Source of the DNA: Hyphomonas sp.
GTDB lineage: Bacteria; Pseudomonadota; Alphaproteobacteria; Caulobacterales; Hyphomonadaceae
DNA length: 64,000 bases
Reading direction: 5' to 3'
Assembly: GCF_022844445.1 (NCBI RefSeq)
Contig: NZ_JALHLS010000016.1
Span: 22,058-86,057, forward strand
Positions within the stretch are counted from its first letter, which is position 1. Each line of letters begins with the position of its first letter. Both the position numbers and the translations under genes were made by a program. Below are positions 26,184 through 33,893 of the stretch, piece after piece. Below the pieces are notes generated by a model. It searched no databases, was not told the origin of the DNA, and worked only from the letters and a program-made list of their open reading frames with translations.

Positions 26184-26214
26184 TACTAGACGATATTTCT
26201 ATCTTGACAAGAAC
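26184..26214 (-). promoter_or_regulatory. Probable luxR promoter with an overlapping palindrome
   Basis: On the minus strand TTGTCA (26206-26211) and TAGTAT (26184-26189) are separated by 16 bases, a good -35/-10 pair upstream of luxR. The 11-base palindrome TCTTGACAAGA (26204-26214) overlaps the -35 element and could be a regulator site. Confidence 0.4.
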
Positions 26215-26317
26215 ACGATTGCGCCCGTAGACTTCAAACAAACAACCGGAAAAACCGTCCGCCTGCTGAGTATATGGGCGCCTCTTTCGCGCCGCGAGGC
26301 AGCAGGCCGTCGCGTGG

Positions 26318-26716
26318 TCAGGTGTCCGACGACAAGGCTTTCAGGACCTGGACCATCTGGCGGAGCGTCTGTTCCGACTGGGACCGGTTCAGCCAGTAGC
26401 TGCCTTCGGTGCGCAGCTCGGCAAGGATGGCGTCTTTCCGGCTCGTCGCCTTCGAAACCGCCTGGGCTTGCGCGAGAAAAAGCGCCTCGATCGGGACGCA
26501 GAGGGCGGCGGCAACATTGCAGAGCGTGCCGGCGCTGAGCCGGTTCATGCCAGTCTCATATTTCTGGAGCTGCTGGTGGCTGATGCCAAGCTCACCTGCA
26601 AGCTGGGCCAGGGTGAGGTTGCGCTGCGTACGCAGCTTACGGACATTCTCGCCCACCAGCCTGTCCACATCAGACGGCGAACGCGGGCTGACATTTCCGG
26701 GTCCGGTCTCCTTCAT
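26318..26716 (-). CDS. XRE-family regulator at the edge of the lasso locus
   Basis: A 132-residue protein. The Cro/C1-type helix-turn-helix (about 22-75) reads LRTQRNLTLAQLAGELGISH then QQLQKYETGMNRLSAGTLC. A helical C-terminal region follows. It is divergent from the TPR-LicD gene. Upstream lie three TCGYAA heptad repeats, also found before the TonB-receptor/isopeptidase operon, so it is the best candidate for regulator of the lasso locus. Direct evidence of binding is lacking. Confidence 0.85.
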   Translation of the reverse strand: MKETGPGNVSPRSPSDVDRLVGENVRKLRTQRNLTLAQLAGELGISHQQLQKYETGMNRLSAGTLCNVAAALCVPIEALFLAQAQAVSKATSRKDAILAELRTEGSYWLNRSQSEQTLRQMVQVLKALSSDT

Positions 26717-26763
26717 CTTCCCCTCCGCGACTTACCTGAAACAGTAGGTACACCCATCAACAA

Positions 26764-26783
26764 TCGTAAGTCGCAAATCGTAA
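26764..26783 (+). promoter_or_regulatory. Triple heptad repeat TCGTAA-TCGCAA-TCGTAA (putative operator)
   Basis: TCGTAA (26764-26769), TCGCAA (26771-26776) and TCGTAA (26778-26783) recur every seven bases in the gap between the XRE gene and the TPR-LicD gene. The last two, with flanks (GTCGCAAATCGTAACC), are matched at 15 of 16 positions at 36706-36721 before the TonB-receptor gene. The site lies about 50-65 bases upstream of both leftward starts. Confidence 0.5.
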
Positions 26784-26907
26784 CCCGTCTAGGATGGGCT
26801 GCACGTGCGCGCGCCGCGCGTGAAATTCTCAAGATCGCTTTGGTTGCTTTTTATTTCTATTTATAATAGATACCAAAATCGAGACACTTGAATCAAAACG
26901 AACCCTC

Positions 26908-28287
26908 ATGGCCAGCGACAAGGAACACACCGGAGCAACAGGCGAGGCGCCCGATGACGGATTGCATGCCGGACTGACGCTGATCAGGGCCGGCGAGCCT
27001 GCTGCCGCGCTGGCGCCGCTGGGCCGGTTCCTGTCGGTGCGGCCAGATCATACGCTGGCGCGCTACGCTTTTGGCGCTGCCCAGCTGCGCGCCGGCTGTC
27101 CGGCGGCCGCCCTCACCAGCTTCGACCTGCTCCTTGAAAGCAAGCCGCACCATGAAGGCGCAGCCCTTGGCCGCGGCCTGGCGTTGCAGGCTCTGGGCGA
27201 CCGGGAAACTGCCTTGAATGTTTTCCGTACACTGACGGCTTCCAACCCGCTTTCCTGGCGGGCCTGGAACTCGGTTGCCGACCTTTCTCCGGACGAGGCC
27301 GAGCGCACGATTGCGATCGACGCGGCCGCGGAGGCGCTGGCCTGTCTGTGCCGGGACACGGATCGGCCTCGGTGGCGGCTGGACGCCGCCGCGCAGGCGC
27401 TGATGGCCGCGCGCCGGCCAGGTGACGCGGCCGCGCTCTTCAGCGGCCGCGCCGGACGGGTCAGCGGCGCTCCCATGGCGAGCCTGCAGCTTGCCCGGGC
27501 GCTCTATCAGGACGGGCGCTTCGCCGAAGCCTATGCTGAGGCTTGCCGGCTGCTCGGCGCCCTGCCTGAACCTGCAGCCGCCGGCAGGCAGCCGCACACC
27601 TTCCATCCGGGTGCGGCCACGCGCGCGCTGATCGATATCCTGGACATCCTGTCGGCTGCCGGGATCACGGCGTTCCTGGCGGCCGGCACCCTGCTCGGCT
27701 TTCACCGGAACGCAGGCCCTCTGGCGCACGACCGAGATCTGGACATCGGTGTGATCCGCGAAGCGTCCGGCGGCCCGGATATCGCCGGCGTGCTCAGAAC
27801 GCACGCCGCGTTGTTCCTGCCCCGGCCGGCACGGCCGGGCGACCGGTATTTCGGAATCCGCCACAGGGGCGTCGCCATAGATATCTTCGTCCATGATGCG
27901 GATGAAAGGCACGTGACCTTCGGGGTCAGCGACCTGCCCGGCGACATCCAATGGCGCCTGCCCGCCTTCGGGCTCGCGCAAGCCGGCTATGGTGGCCGGA
28001 CCTGGACCGTCCCTGGACAGGCGGAAGGCTACCTCGCCGCGCTTTACGGGGCGAGCTGGCGTACCCCGGACCAGGTCTTCGCGTCGGCAGTCAGTTCGCC
28101 GGCCCTGTTCGGCACCGATTGCCATGTCCGCGCTTATTATGCGGCGATGCGGGCCCGCGCCGCCCTGCTCGCGGGCGACAGAAAGAAGGCGGCAGGCCTC
28201 CTGCGCCAGTCACCCCTGCCTTTGTCCTGCAGCAGTCCTTCCATCGTGCTTCCTCGCTGGGCCGGACCGGACCTGGGAGACAGTTGA
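26908..28287 (+). CDS. TPR-LicD fusion protein, lasso-locus accessory enzyme
   Basis: A 459-residue protein. Residues 20-225 are alanine-rich TPR-like helical repeats. Residues 240-390 form a LicD/fukutin-type nucleotidyltransferase-fold domain. They contain FLAAGTLLGFHRNAG, then LAHDRDLDIGV with the catalytic Asp275, Asp277 and Asp279, IDIF with Asp325, and the family end motif YLAALYGASWRTP. LicD proteins transfer phosphocholine or similar phospho-groups from CDP-linked donors. No signal peptide, so cytoplasmic. It precedes the lasso precursor gene in the same direction, with a palindrome and a promoter between. A role in modifying the lasso peptide is plausible but unproven. Confidence 0.75.
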   Translation: MASDKEHTGATGEAPDDGLHAGLTLIRAGEPAAALAPLGRFLSVRPDHTLARYAFGAAQLRAGCPAAALTSFDLLLESKPHHEGAALGRGLALQALGDRETALNVFRTLTASNPLSWRAWNSVADLSPDEAERTIAIDAAAEALACLCRDTDRPRWRLDAAAQALMAARRPGDAAALFSGRAGRVSGAPMASLQLARALYQDGRFAEAYAEACRLLGALPEPAAAGRQPHTFHPGAATRALIDILDILSAAGITAFLAAGTLLGFHRNAGPLAHDRDLDIGVIREASGGPDIAGVLRTHAALFLPRPARPGDRYFGIRHRGVAIDIFVHDADERHVTFGVSDLPGDIQWRLPAFGLAQAGYGGRTWTVPGQAEGYLAALYGASWRTPDQVFASAVSSPALFGTDCHVRAYYAAMRARAALLAGDRKKAAGLLRQSPLPLSCSSPSIVLPRWAGPDLGDS

Positions 28288-28317
28288 GCCGAGGCAGGAT
28301 GCCAACACTAACGCGTA

Positions 28318-28341
28318 GCGCTGATCCGGCCGGATAAGCGC
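28318..28341 (+). repeat. 24-base near-perfect palindrome between LicD and lasso precursor genes
   Basis: GCGCT and AGCGC arms enclose the palindrome ATCCGGCCGGAT, with one mismatched pair. As RNA it forms a strong stem. No T-run follows, so it may be a weak terminator for the TPR-LicD gene or a protein site. Confidence 0.4.
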
Positions 28342-28396
28342 CAAAAGCGGCTGCGCAATGCATTGATTCATTTAAGAAATTTAACCTTTGCGCGCA

Positions 28397-28425
28397 TTGA
28401 CTCTACTTATGGTTGATCACATTCT
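28397..28425 (+). promoter_or_regulatory. Possible promoter of the lasso precursor gene
   Basis: TTGACT (28397-28402) and CATTCT (28420-28425) are 17 bases apart, about 50 bases upstream of the precursor ATG, in an AT-rich stretch. The -10 match is only moderate. Confidence 0.35.
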
Positions 28426-28474
28426 CCGCATGTCGCCCGGCCAGCGACACTCACCCCAACAAAGGAGAATGATC

Positions 28475-28609
28475 ATGGATACTGATACCAAAGACCATCC
28501 GGCCACGGATGAACTTGAGCCGGTCGCCCTCGGCTCCGCCTCGGAAGAGACGCGCGGCGGCCTGCAGGACGGGGTCGAATTTGCACTCGGCCCCAACTCG
28601 CGGATCTGA
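28475..28609 (+). CDS. Lasso peptide precursor (A gene)
   Basis: A 44-residue peptide. AAAGGAG stands seven bases before the ATG. Residues 1-27 form an acidic leader whose penultimate residue is Thr26, the conserved lasso leader threonine. The predicted 17-residue core is GGLQDGVEFALGPNSRI. Gly1 and Glu8 would close an eight-residue macrolactam ring, leaving a nine-residue tail. Asp5 gives too small a ring. The core resembles those of proteobacterial astexin/caulosegnin-type peptides. A hairpin and then the maturation genes follow. A longer upstream in-frame ATG (28388) lacks a ribosome site. The calculated monoisotopic mass of the cyclised core is 1710.87 Da. Confidence 0.88.
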   Translation: MDTDTKDHPATDELEPVALGSASEETRGGLQDGVEFALGPNSRI

Positions 28610-28622
28610 ACGGTCCAGGCGG

Positions 28623-28647
28623 AAAGGGGAGCGTCATGCTCCCCTTT
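28623..28647 (+). terminator. Hairpin between lasso A and B genes (attenuator/terminator)
   Basis: AAAGGGGAGC and GCTCCCCTTT form a perfect ten-base stem with a five-base loop, followed by TCTTTAT. In the microcin J25- and capistruin-type gene order such a stem behind the precursor gene limits read-through or stabilises its mRNA. This yields excess precursor over enzymes. Confidence 0.8.
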
Positions 28648-28709
28648 CTTTATATCCATCCCTCCGCCCGGCGGCGCAGGTCGACCGGAAAAAGAACGCC
28701 CGTATACAG

Positions 28710-29399
28710 ATGACAGATCCGGTCTCCCTTTCAGATAGCCTGCATGCCTGCCTTATCGGCGATACCTGGGTCCTCCTGCAAACTGTCCAGGACCGGTACT
28801 TTGTTCTGACCGGACACCAGGCGCGCTGGTTTTCCGAGATTGCAGCCGGTACGCCGCGCGCCCTGTGCCCGCAGGCCGCCGCCTTCGAAGAGCGCCTTTG
28901 CGCGCGCGGCATCCTGCCGAGGCCGCTTCCGGCCGGTCACCAGATCGCCGAACCCGGCGAAGCAGGGTCTTTCGAAAACCTCCCTGAGACGCCCGGCGCG
29001 CCCATCCGGTTGCAGGATGCCGCGTTGTTCACGCGCACCTTCCTCGCGCTTTGCCATCTCCAGGATCCGAAGCGGCGCAGGCTGGACCGCCTCCTCGCCT
29101 CGGCCAGGCGGTGGAAAGACGGCGCCAGAAGACGGCGGCGCGCGGAGACCGCGAATACAGCCTGTCTCACCCGCACTTTCCATGCGCTGACGCCCTGGTT
29201 CTTTTCATCGCATGACGCCTGCTTTTTCAGGAGCCTGATGCTGGTCAGGTTTCTCAGTCGGTACGGTATCGCCGCCGACTGGACCTTTGGCGTACGCGTC
29301 TCTCCCTTCCGCGCCCATTGCTGGGTCACCTGCGAGGGGTACCTGCTGACCGAGGACCGGGACAGCGTGGCCGGGTACCGGCCCATCCTGACTGTCTGA
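28710..29399 (+). CDS. Lasso peptide maturation protein B (B1-B2 fusion)
   Basis: A 229-residue protein. Residues 1-80 look like the PqqD-like leader-recognition element (SLHACLIGDTWVLLQTVQDRYFVL...). Residues 100-229 are the transglutaminase-like B2 peptidase with Cys171 (HDACFFRSLMLVRFLSRYG), His203 (FRAHCWV) and an acidic third residue (Asp216 or Asp218). It binds the leader and cleaves it after residue 27 to free Gly1. The fused form is the rule in Proteobacteria. The start at 28710 is chosen at the beginning of the conserved domain; the ribosome site is weak. It ends 14 bases before the cyclase gene. Confidence 0.88.
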   Translation: MTDPVSLSDSLHACLIGDTWVLLQTVQDRYFVLTGHQARWFSEIAAGTPRALCPQAAAFEERLCARGILPRPLPAGHQIAEPGEAGSFENLPETPGAPIRLQDAALFTRTFLALCHLQDPKRRRLDRLLASARRWKDGARRRRRAETANTACLTRTFHALTPWFFSSHDACFFRSLMLVRFLSRYGIAADWTFGVRVSPFRAHCWVTCEGYLLTEDRDSVAGYRPILTV

Positions 29400-29413
29400 G
29401 CAGGCTGGCCGCG

Positions 29414-31216
29414 ATGTCTGCTTTCATCGCCCTGATCTGGGATCCCGAATGCCCCGAAGCGCTGGATGAGGCGCGCGGCCTCATCGAAGAGCCATCCCGG
29501 CAGCCGCCCATGACTTTCAGGTCGGATGTGGCCGGGCTTTACGTTGCCGATCTTTCCGCCCCGCTGGCGAGGGCGCAGCTCCTTGCGCTCGGCGGAGCCG
29601 GCGCGGTGTTCGGCCACCTGTTCACCCGTTCAGGGACGCTGCGGCCGGCCGCCTGTCTGCAACAGGTCCCGCCGGACGCCGCCGCCGCAATCCGCGCCTC
29701 GTCTGGCAGGCGCCTCCTGACGGATTTCTGGGGCAGTTATGTTGCCTTTGTCCGGCACGAAGACACGCTGACGGTCCTGGCTGACCCGGCCTCGTCCATC
29801 CCCTGCTTCTACACAAGGCGCGGGCGTGTCACCTGCGTCTTCTCGCACCTGGAGCGGTGCCCACGCGCCTGGCGGCGCGGGCTCAGTATCAACCGCGCCT
29901 TCGTTTCCCAGCTCCTTGCCTATGACAAGATCCAGAACGGCGCGGCAGGACTGAATGAGGTCCGCGAACTCCAGGCAGGTTTCTGCCTCGCGGTGTCGGG
30001 TTCGGGCTCCGAGGCGTGCCTCGCCTGGGATCCTCGCGAACTGGGGCGGCAACCGGACCGGCGTCCGGCAGCAGAGGCCGCTGATGAACTCAGGGCAACC
30101 CTCCGCTTCGTCGTGCAGAGCCATGCGCTGAGCCTGCCTAGCACCGCGCTCAACCTGTCAGGCGGCCTCGATTCAGCAATCTTGGCGGCAATGCTGTCGG
30201 ACGGCGGACAACCACTCGATGTTGAGGGCGTGCACTTCGTGCTGGGCGGCGGCGATCCGGCCGAGACCGAGTATGCCCGCTCCGTCGCCGCCGTCCTGGG
30301 CCTGCGCCTCATTGAACGGGCCGTCGACCCGGCGCGCGGCCTTCCGTCCCCGGAACAATATCCGCCGACGGCGCGTCCCTACCGGGACTTCCTTGGGCTG
30401 GCAGCGCCGGACGCCGGCGCCGCGCCGGGCGGGCGTGTTGTGTTCACCGGCCAGGGCGGCGACCATCTCTTTCTCGAGACACGCTCACCGCTCCTGTTTG
30501 CAGATTACCTGCGCCGCTGCGGACCTGGCAGAGAAACCCTGAGAGTCCTGCAGGACGCTGCGCGCCTGTCTGGTCTGTCGGTCTGGCAGGTCCTGCGGGA
30601 GGTCCTGCCTGTCGCGGCGCGCGGCGAGGAAGACGCGCGGGCGCGCCTCGCCGGCCTCACGGACCGGCAGACCCGCATCAACCGGCACGCACATGCCGGG
30701 CTCGACCCAGCCGAACTCCTTCCGGCCTGGGCCCGGCGCCCGGACGGTGTCGCGCCGGCAAAGTTCCGCCAGATCATCAGCCTCGTCCACATGGCCCAGA
30801 TCCGGAATGCGCTGCCGGCGACCGGCGCCGCGCCGCTTGTGCACCCCCTGATGTCGCAGCCCTTGATCGAGCTCTGCCTCAGGCTGCCCGCCGATCTGCT
30901 TTGTACCGGGGGACGGCCGCGGGGACTGGCGCGCCTTGCGATGAAAGGCCTGCTCCCTGACGCCGTCCGCCTCAGGCAGTCCAAGGGAGACGCCTCCCGC
31001 TTCTTCGTCCAGCAGATCACCGCCAGCCAGGCCCTGATTTCAGAGACGCTCAGGGACGGGGAACTGGTCTCCAGCGGGTATGTGGAGCGTCAGGATATAG
31101 ATGCCTGCCTCACGCCGGACGCCTACCGTACACAGACGTTCGGGCGGATGATCCTCGTCTACTATGTCATCGAGTGCTGGCTCAGGCGCTGGAGAACCGA
31201 ACTGGGCGCCCGCTGA
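29414..31216 (+). CDS. Lasso peptide cyclase C (asparagine-synthetase homologue)
   Basis: A 600-residue protein. The N-terminal glutaminase-like domain lacks the catalytic Cys2 of true asparagine synthetase, since it begins MSAFIALIW. The ATP-pyrophosphatase motif SGGLDS (about residue 249) is intact, followed by the synthetase domain (PYRDFLGLAAP, FTGQGGDHLF). It adenylates the Glu8 side chain and promotes attack by Gly1 to close the ring. Translation probably begins at 29414, inside a longer frame that overlaps the B gene. It ends tail-to-tail with the isopeptidase gene, 15 bases apart. Confidence 0.92.
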   Translation: MSAFIALIWDPECPEALDEARGLIEEPSRQPPMTFRSDVAGLYVADLSAPLARAQLLALGGAGAVFGHLFTRSGTLRPAACLQQVPPDAAAAIRASSGRRLLTDFWGSYVAFVRHEDTLTVLADPASSIPCFYTRRGRVTCVFSHLERCPRAWRRGLSINRAFVSQLLAYDKIQNGAAGLNEVRELQAGFCLAVSGSGSEACLAWDPRELGRQPDRRPAAEAADELRATLRFVVQSHALSLPSTALNLSGGLDSAILAAMLSDGGQPLDVEGVHFVLGGGDPAETEYARSVAAVLGLRLIERAVDPARGLPSPEQYPPTARPYRDFLGLAAPDAGAAPGGRVVFTGQGGDHLFLETRSPLLFADYLRRCGPGRETLRVLQDAARLSGLSVWQVLREVLPVAARGEEDARARLAGLTDRQTRINRHAHAGLDPAELLPAWARRPDGVAPAKFRQIISLVHMAQIRNALPATGAAPLVHPLMSQPLIELCLRLPADLLCTGGRPRGLARLAMKGLLPDAVRLRQSKGDASRFFVQQITASQALISETLRDGELVSSGYVERQDIDACLTPDAYRTQTFGRMILVYYVIECWLRRWRTELGAR

Positions 31217-31231
31217 ACTGACCGCACGGCG

Positions 31232-33886
31232 TCAGTCAGGCGGCTGCTCCTGTTCAACGGGCGCAAGATCCATGTGTTCTTCGAGGAAGGCATCGATCCG
31301 CCTCCACAGGTCCCGGATATTGTCCGGAGAAGACAATCCGTGCCCCTCCCCCCAATAGCGCACATAGCGCGCTTCCTTGCCGGCGCGGTAGAGCGCGCCG
31401 AACATTTCGTCATACTGGCCCATGTCAAAGTAATCAAAGTCCGAGTGGACGAGGAAGACCGGCGCACGCACACGGGCCGCCTGCGCGACCGGGCTCGCGC
31501 GCACATAGAGTTCCGGCGCCACGAGGGGCGTGACCCCGAATCCGAACGGACAGAAGTGCGACGCGCCTTCGCCGAGGCATTCATAGCGCCACCGGTTGTC
31601 TCCGCCGTTCTGGTCGAGATGAAAGTAGCGCATCAGTCCGCGCGCGCCGAAATAGTGGCTGAAATAGTCCGCCCATCCATTCATCGAGAGGATGGCGGCC
31701 GGCCGGCCCGACTGGACGGCGGCAACCAGTGCAGCGATCCCGCCCTGGCTCGCGCCGTAGATGACGACCCGGTCCGCATCGGCGTACCCTTCCGCCGCCA
31801 GGGCGTCGATGGTCTGGTCGATGAGCGGGCCGAGACGGCCGAGCGGATCATCCGGCGACCGGGCAAGGTCAAGGGGCAATGGCGGGCGGACATAGATGAA
31901 GCCGCGCGCCGCCCAGATGTCACCGGCCAGCGCATCCGCCCCCGGCCTGTCGGTCATCGTCCGGCAATCGCCGCCCGTCCCGGTGGGGTAGAGCTCCATC
32001 AGGACCGGATAGCGCCGCGACGGCGTGAAGCCAGGCGGCAGCAGAAGGCAGGCTGATACCGGTCGCGGCGGGGCGCCCTCCTGGCCGGGCAGGACATAGT
32101 GCACCATCCGCGTCATCGGCGCGGCGACCGCATTGAGACGGGAATTGATCCGCGCCAGGTCATCGCCCTGCCCGTCCCCCTGAAAGAGGACGAGCCGCGT
32201 CGCGGCCCCGTCCCGGAACGTCGCGAGCACGGCGTCTGCCGCGCGGGAGGCCGCCAGGACACGTCCGCCCGGCTTCGGCAGATCGTGCCGCCATCCCGGA
32301 AGAGGAACTGACCCGGGACCGACCTCTCCGACCGCGATGTCATGGCCTCCTGCGTCCTGCAGGACCAGAAGCGGCGCAGGCGTCAGGACGCGCCGGGTCA
32401 GCCGCGGCATGGGAAAGGCCTCGCGGGACCAGGCATGCTCCGCATCCGGACGATAGTCCGCAAGCCGGGCTGATCCGGCAGGCGAAAGGTCGAAGCGTGC
32501 CGGGAGCGTTCCCGGCATCAGCCGGTAGGCCGCGTCCTCCGAAAGGGCGACCACAGACGCACCGGTTTCCGCAACCAGCTCTGCCCGCGGCATCGGGACC
32601 CCCGAGGAAAGGCTTGCTGCGGCGCGGCCCGGCCGGAGCAGGAACCAGCCCGCTGAGCCGGCCGGCGCCGCCGCGCCGTGAACGATCAGCCCGGCCTCCA
32701 GCAGGACCGCGCGGGCAGGCCCGGGCCACCAGCGGAAGGCGGGGTCGGCGATGCCCGGCGTAGACTGGAATGGGCTGGTCGTCGCCGCGACAGGCCGGAG
32801 CGTGTCCCTGTCGAAAACGAAAAACTGCCCCGCTTCCGGCGCCTCGTCCCGGCTCCAGCCGAAGACGGCAAACGCACCGGAATCCGCGCGCCAGGTAAAG
32901 GATCCCGGATCGACATGGAACGGCGCGTCGAGTTCAGAGAGCGTACCGGTGCCCAGATCGAGCATCCGGAGCGCATACCGCCGGTCAAAGATCGGATGGG
33001 TCTCACGTGCCACCGGCCCCGCCTCTGATGGCGGGCGCGCCCGCTCCGAGACACGCGCCGTGAGCAGGAAGCGGCGATCCGGCGACGCGAGCGCCCCGGC
33101 ATGGCGTCCGGACGCCAGGATCCGGACTGTACCGGTCGAGAGATCAAACGCCGCGAGCGCGCCTTCCGCCACTTCGTCCGAGCGGTCGCCGGAGGTGCTA
33201 AGGACTTCCGACGCCGTCACGCCCCTGCCCGCCCAGGCCGCGGTCCAGGCCTCCCAGAGAAAGGTCCCGGCGGCGCCGCGACTGCGCATCTCGGAACCGG
33301 GCTGGTCGGGCCGGCGCACCGGCATCACAAACGTCGTCTCCGAGACCCATTCCAGCCGCTCATTCCATTGCAGGCCGGCAGCATACCGATCGCGAATGTC
33401 CGGCATCGGATCAAACCGGACACAGTCATCAGCGCCCAGCCGGCAGGCGGCGAGCCGCAGCCTGCCCCTCCGATGCTCCATGACAACTACGCGCGTGCTG
33501 TCCGGGGACATCCCGAACAGGAAATTGGTCACTGCCGGGTCGAGGCCGGGCTGCAGCCGGGGCGGGCCGGCCGCCTTGAGGTCCTTCAGCCAGAGCTGGT
33601 GTCCGCTGAGGCCGCTGGCCCGCATCCAGTAAGAATAGTCCGACAGGGACGCATAGGGTGGCACAAGGTTATAGGCGAGCCACCGGCCATCCGGCGAGAA
33701 TTCCGCCCGCCCGATATACTCCGCCGACAGAGCATCCTCGACAGTCGCCGGCCGCTTTACCTGCGCCTCTACCGCCGGAATGACCGCCGCGCACCCTTGC
33801 ACCAGGAGGAGAAGGACGCAGGCCGCCCTTGCCGGGAGCGACCGGAAGGTTTGCCTGGCAGCGCGTTGGTGCAAGGGCGGGTGCAT
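31232..33886 (-). CDS. Lasso peptide isopeptidase (S9 prolyl-oligopeptidase family, AtxE-like)
   Basis: An 884-residue protein with an N-terminal hydrophobic segment (about 18-42, ACVLLLLVQGCAAV). A seven-bladed-propeller-like region follows, then an alpha/beta-hydrolase domain. The catalytic serine is in VVIYGASQGGIAAL (about residue 712), the aspartate in VHSDFDYFDM (about 816) and the histidine in WGEGHGLSS (about 849). AtxE-type enzymes open the macrolactam of lasso peptides. It begins seven bases after the TonB-receptor stop, so uptake and hydrolysis are co-expressed. The N-terminus could be a signal peptide or lipobox-like (VQGC), which would place the enzyme in the envelope. Confidence 0.87.
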   Translation of the reverse strand: MHPPLHQRAARQTFRSLPARAACVLLLLVQGCAAVIPAVEAQVKRPATVEDALSAEYIGRAEFSPDGRWLAYNLVPPYASLSDYSYWMRASGLSGHQLWLKDLKAAGPPRLQPGLDPAVTNFLFGMSPDSTRVVVMEHRRGRLRLAACRLGADDCVRFDPMPDIRDRYAAGLQWNERLEWVSETTFVMPVRRPDQPGSEMRSRGAAGTFLWEAWTAAWAGRGVTASEVLSTSGDRSDEVAEGALAAFDLSTGTVRILASGRHAGALASPDRRFLLTARVSERARPPSEAGPVARETHPIFDRRYALRMLDLGTGTLSELDAPFHVDPGSFTWRADSGAFAVFGWSRDEAPEAGQFFVFDRDTLRPVAATTSPFQSTPGIADPAFRWWPGPARAVLLEAGLIVHGAAAPAGSAGWFLLRPGRAAASLSSGVPMPRAELVAETGASVVALSEDAAYRLMPGTLPARFDLSPAGSARLADYRPDAEHAWSREAFPMPRLTRRVLTPAPLLVLQDAGGHDIAVGEVGPGSVPLPGWRHDLPKPGGRVLAASRAADAVLATFRDGAATRLVLFQGDGQGDDLARINSRLNAVAAPMTRMVHYVLPGQEGAPPRPVSACLLLPPGFTPSRRYPVLMELYPTGTGGDCRTMTDRPGADALAGDIWAARGFIYVRPPLPLDLARSPDDPLGRLGPLIDQTIDALAAEGYADADRVVIYGASQGGIAALVAAVQSGRPAAILSMNGWADYFSHYFGARGLMRYFHLDQNGGDNRWRYECLGEGASHFCPFGFGVTPLVAPELYVRASPVAQAARVRAPVFLVHSDFDYFDMGQYDEMFGALYRAGKEARYVRYWGEGHGLSSPDNIRDLWRRIDAFLEEHMDLAPVEQEQPPD

Positions 33887-33893
33887 GGCGCGA

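Noticed and set aside
28372..28384. TTAA...TTAA pair upstream of the lasso precursor as a CtrA site
   Set aside because: The two half-sites are five bases apart, not seven, so the spacing does not fit CtrA.
28388..28474. Longer lasso precursor starting at the upstream ATG (28388)
   Set aside because: It lacks a ribosome site, whereas AAAGGAG is correctly placed for ATG 28475, and the promoter-like sequence would lie inside the coding region.
29414..31216. Primary-metabolism asparagine synthetase
   Set aside because: The glutaminase Cys2 is missing and the gene is embedded between a lasso B protein and an isopeptidase, so it is the lasso cyclase.
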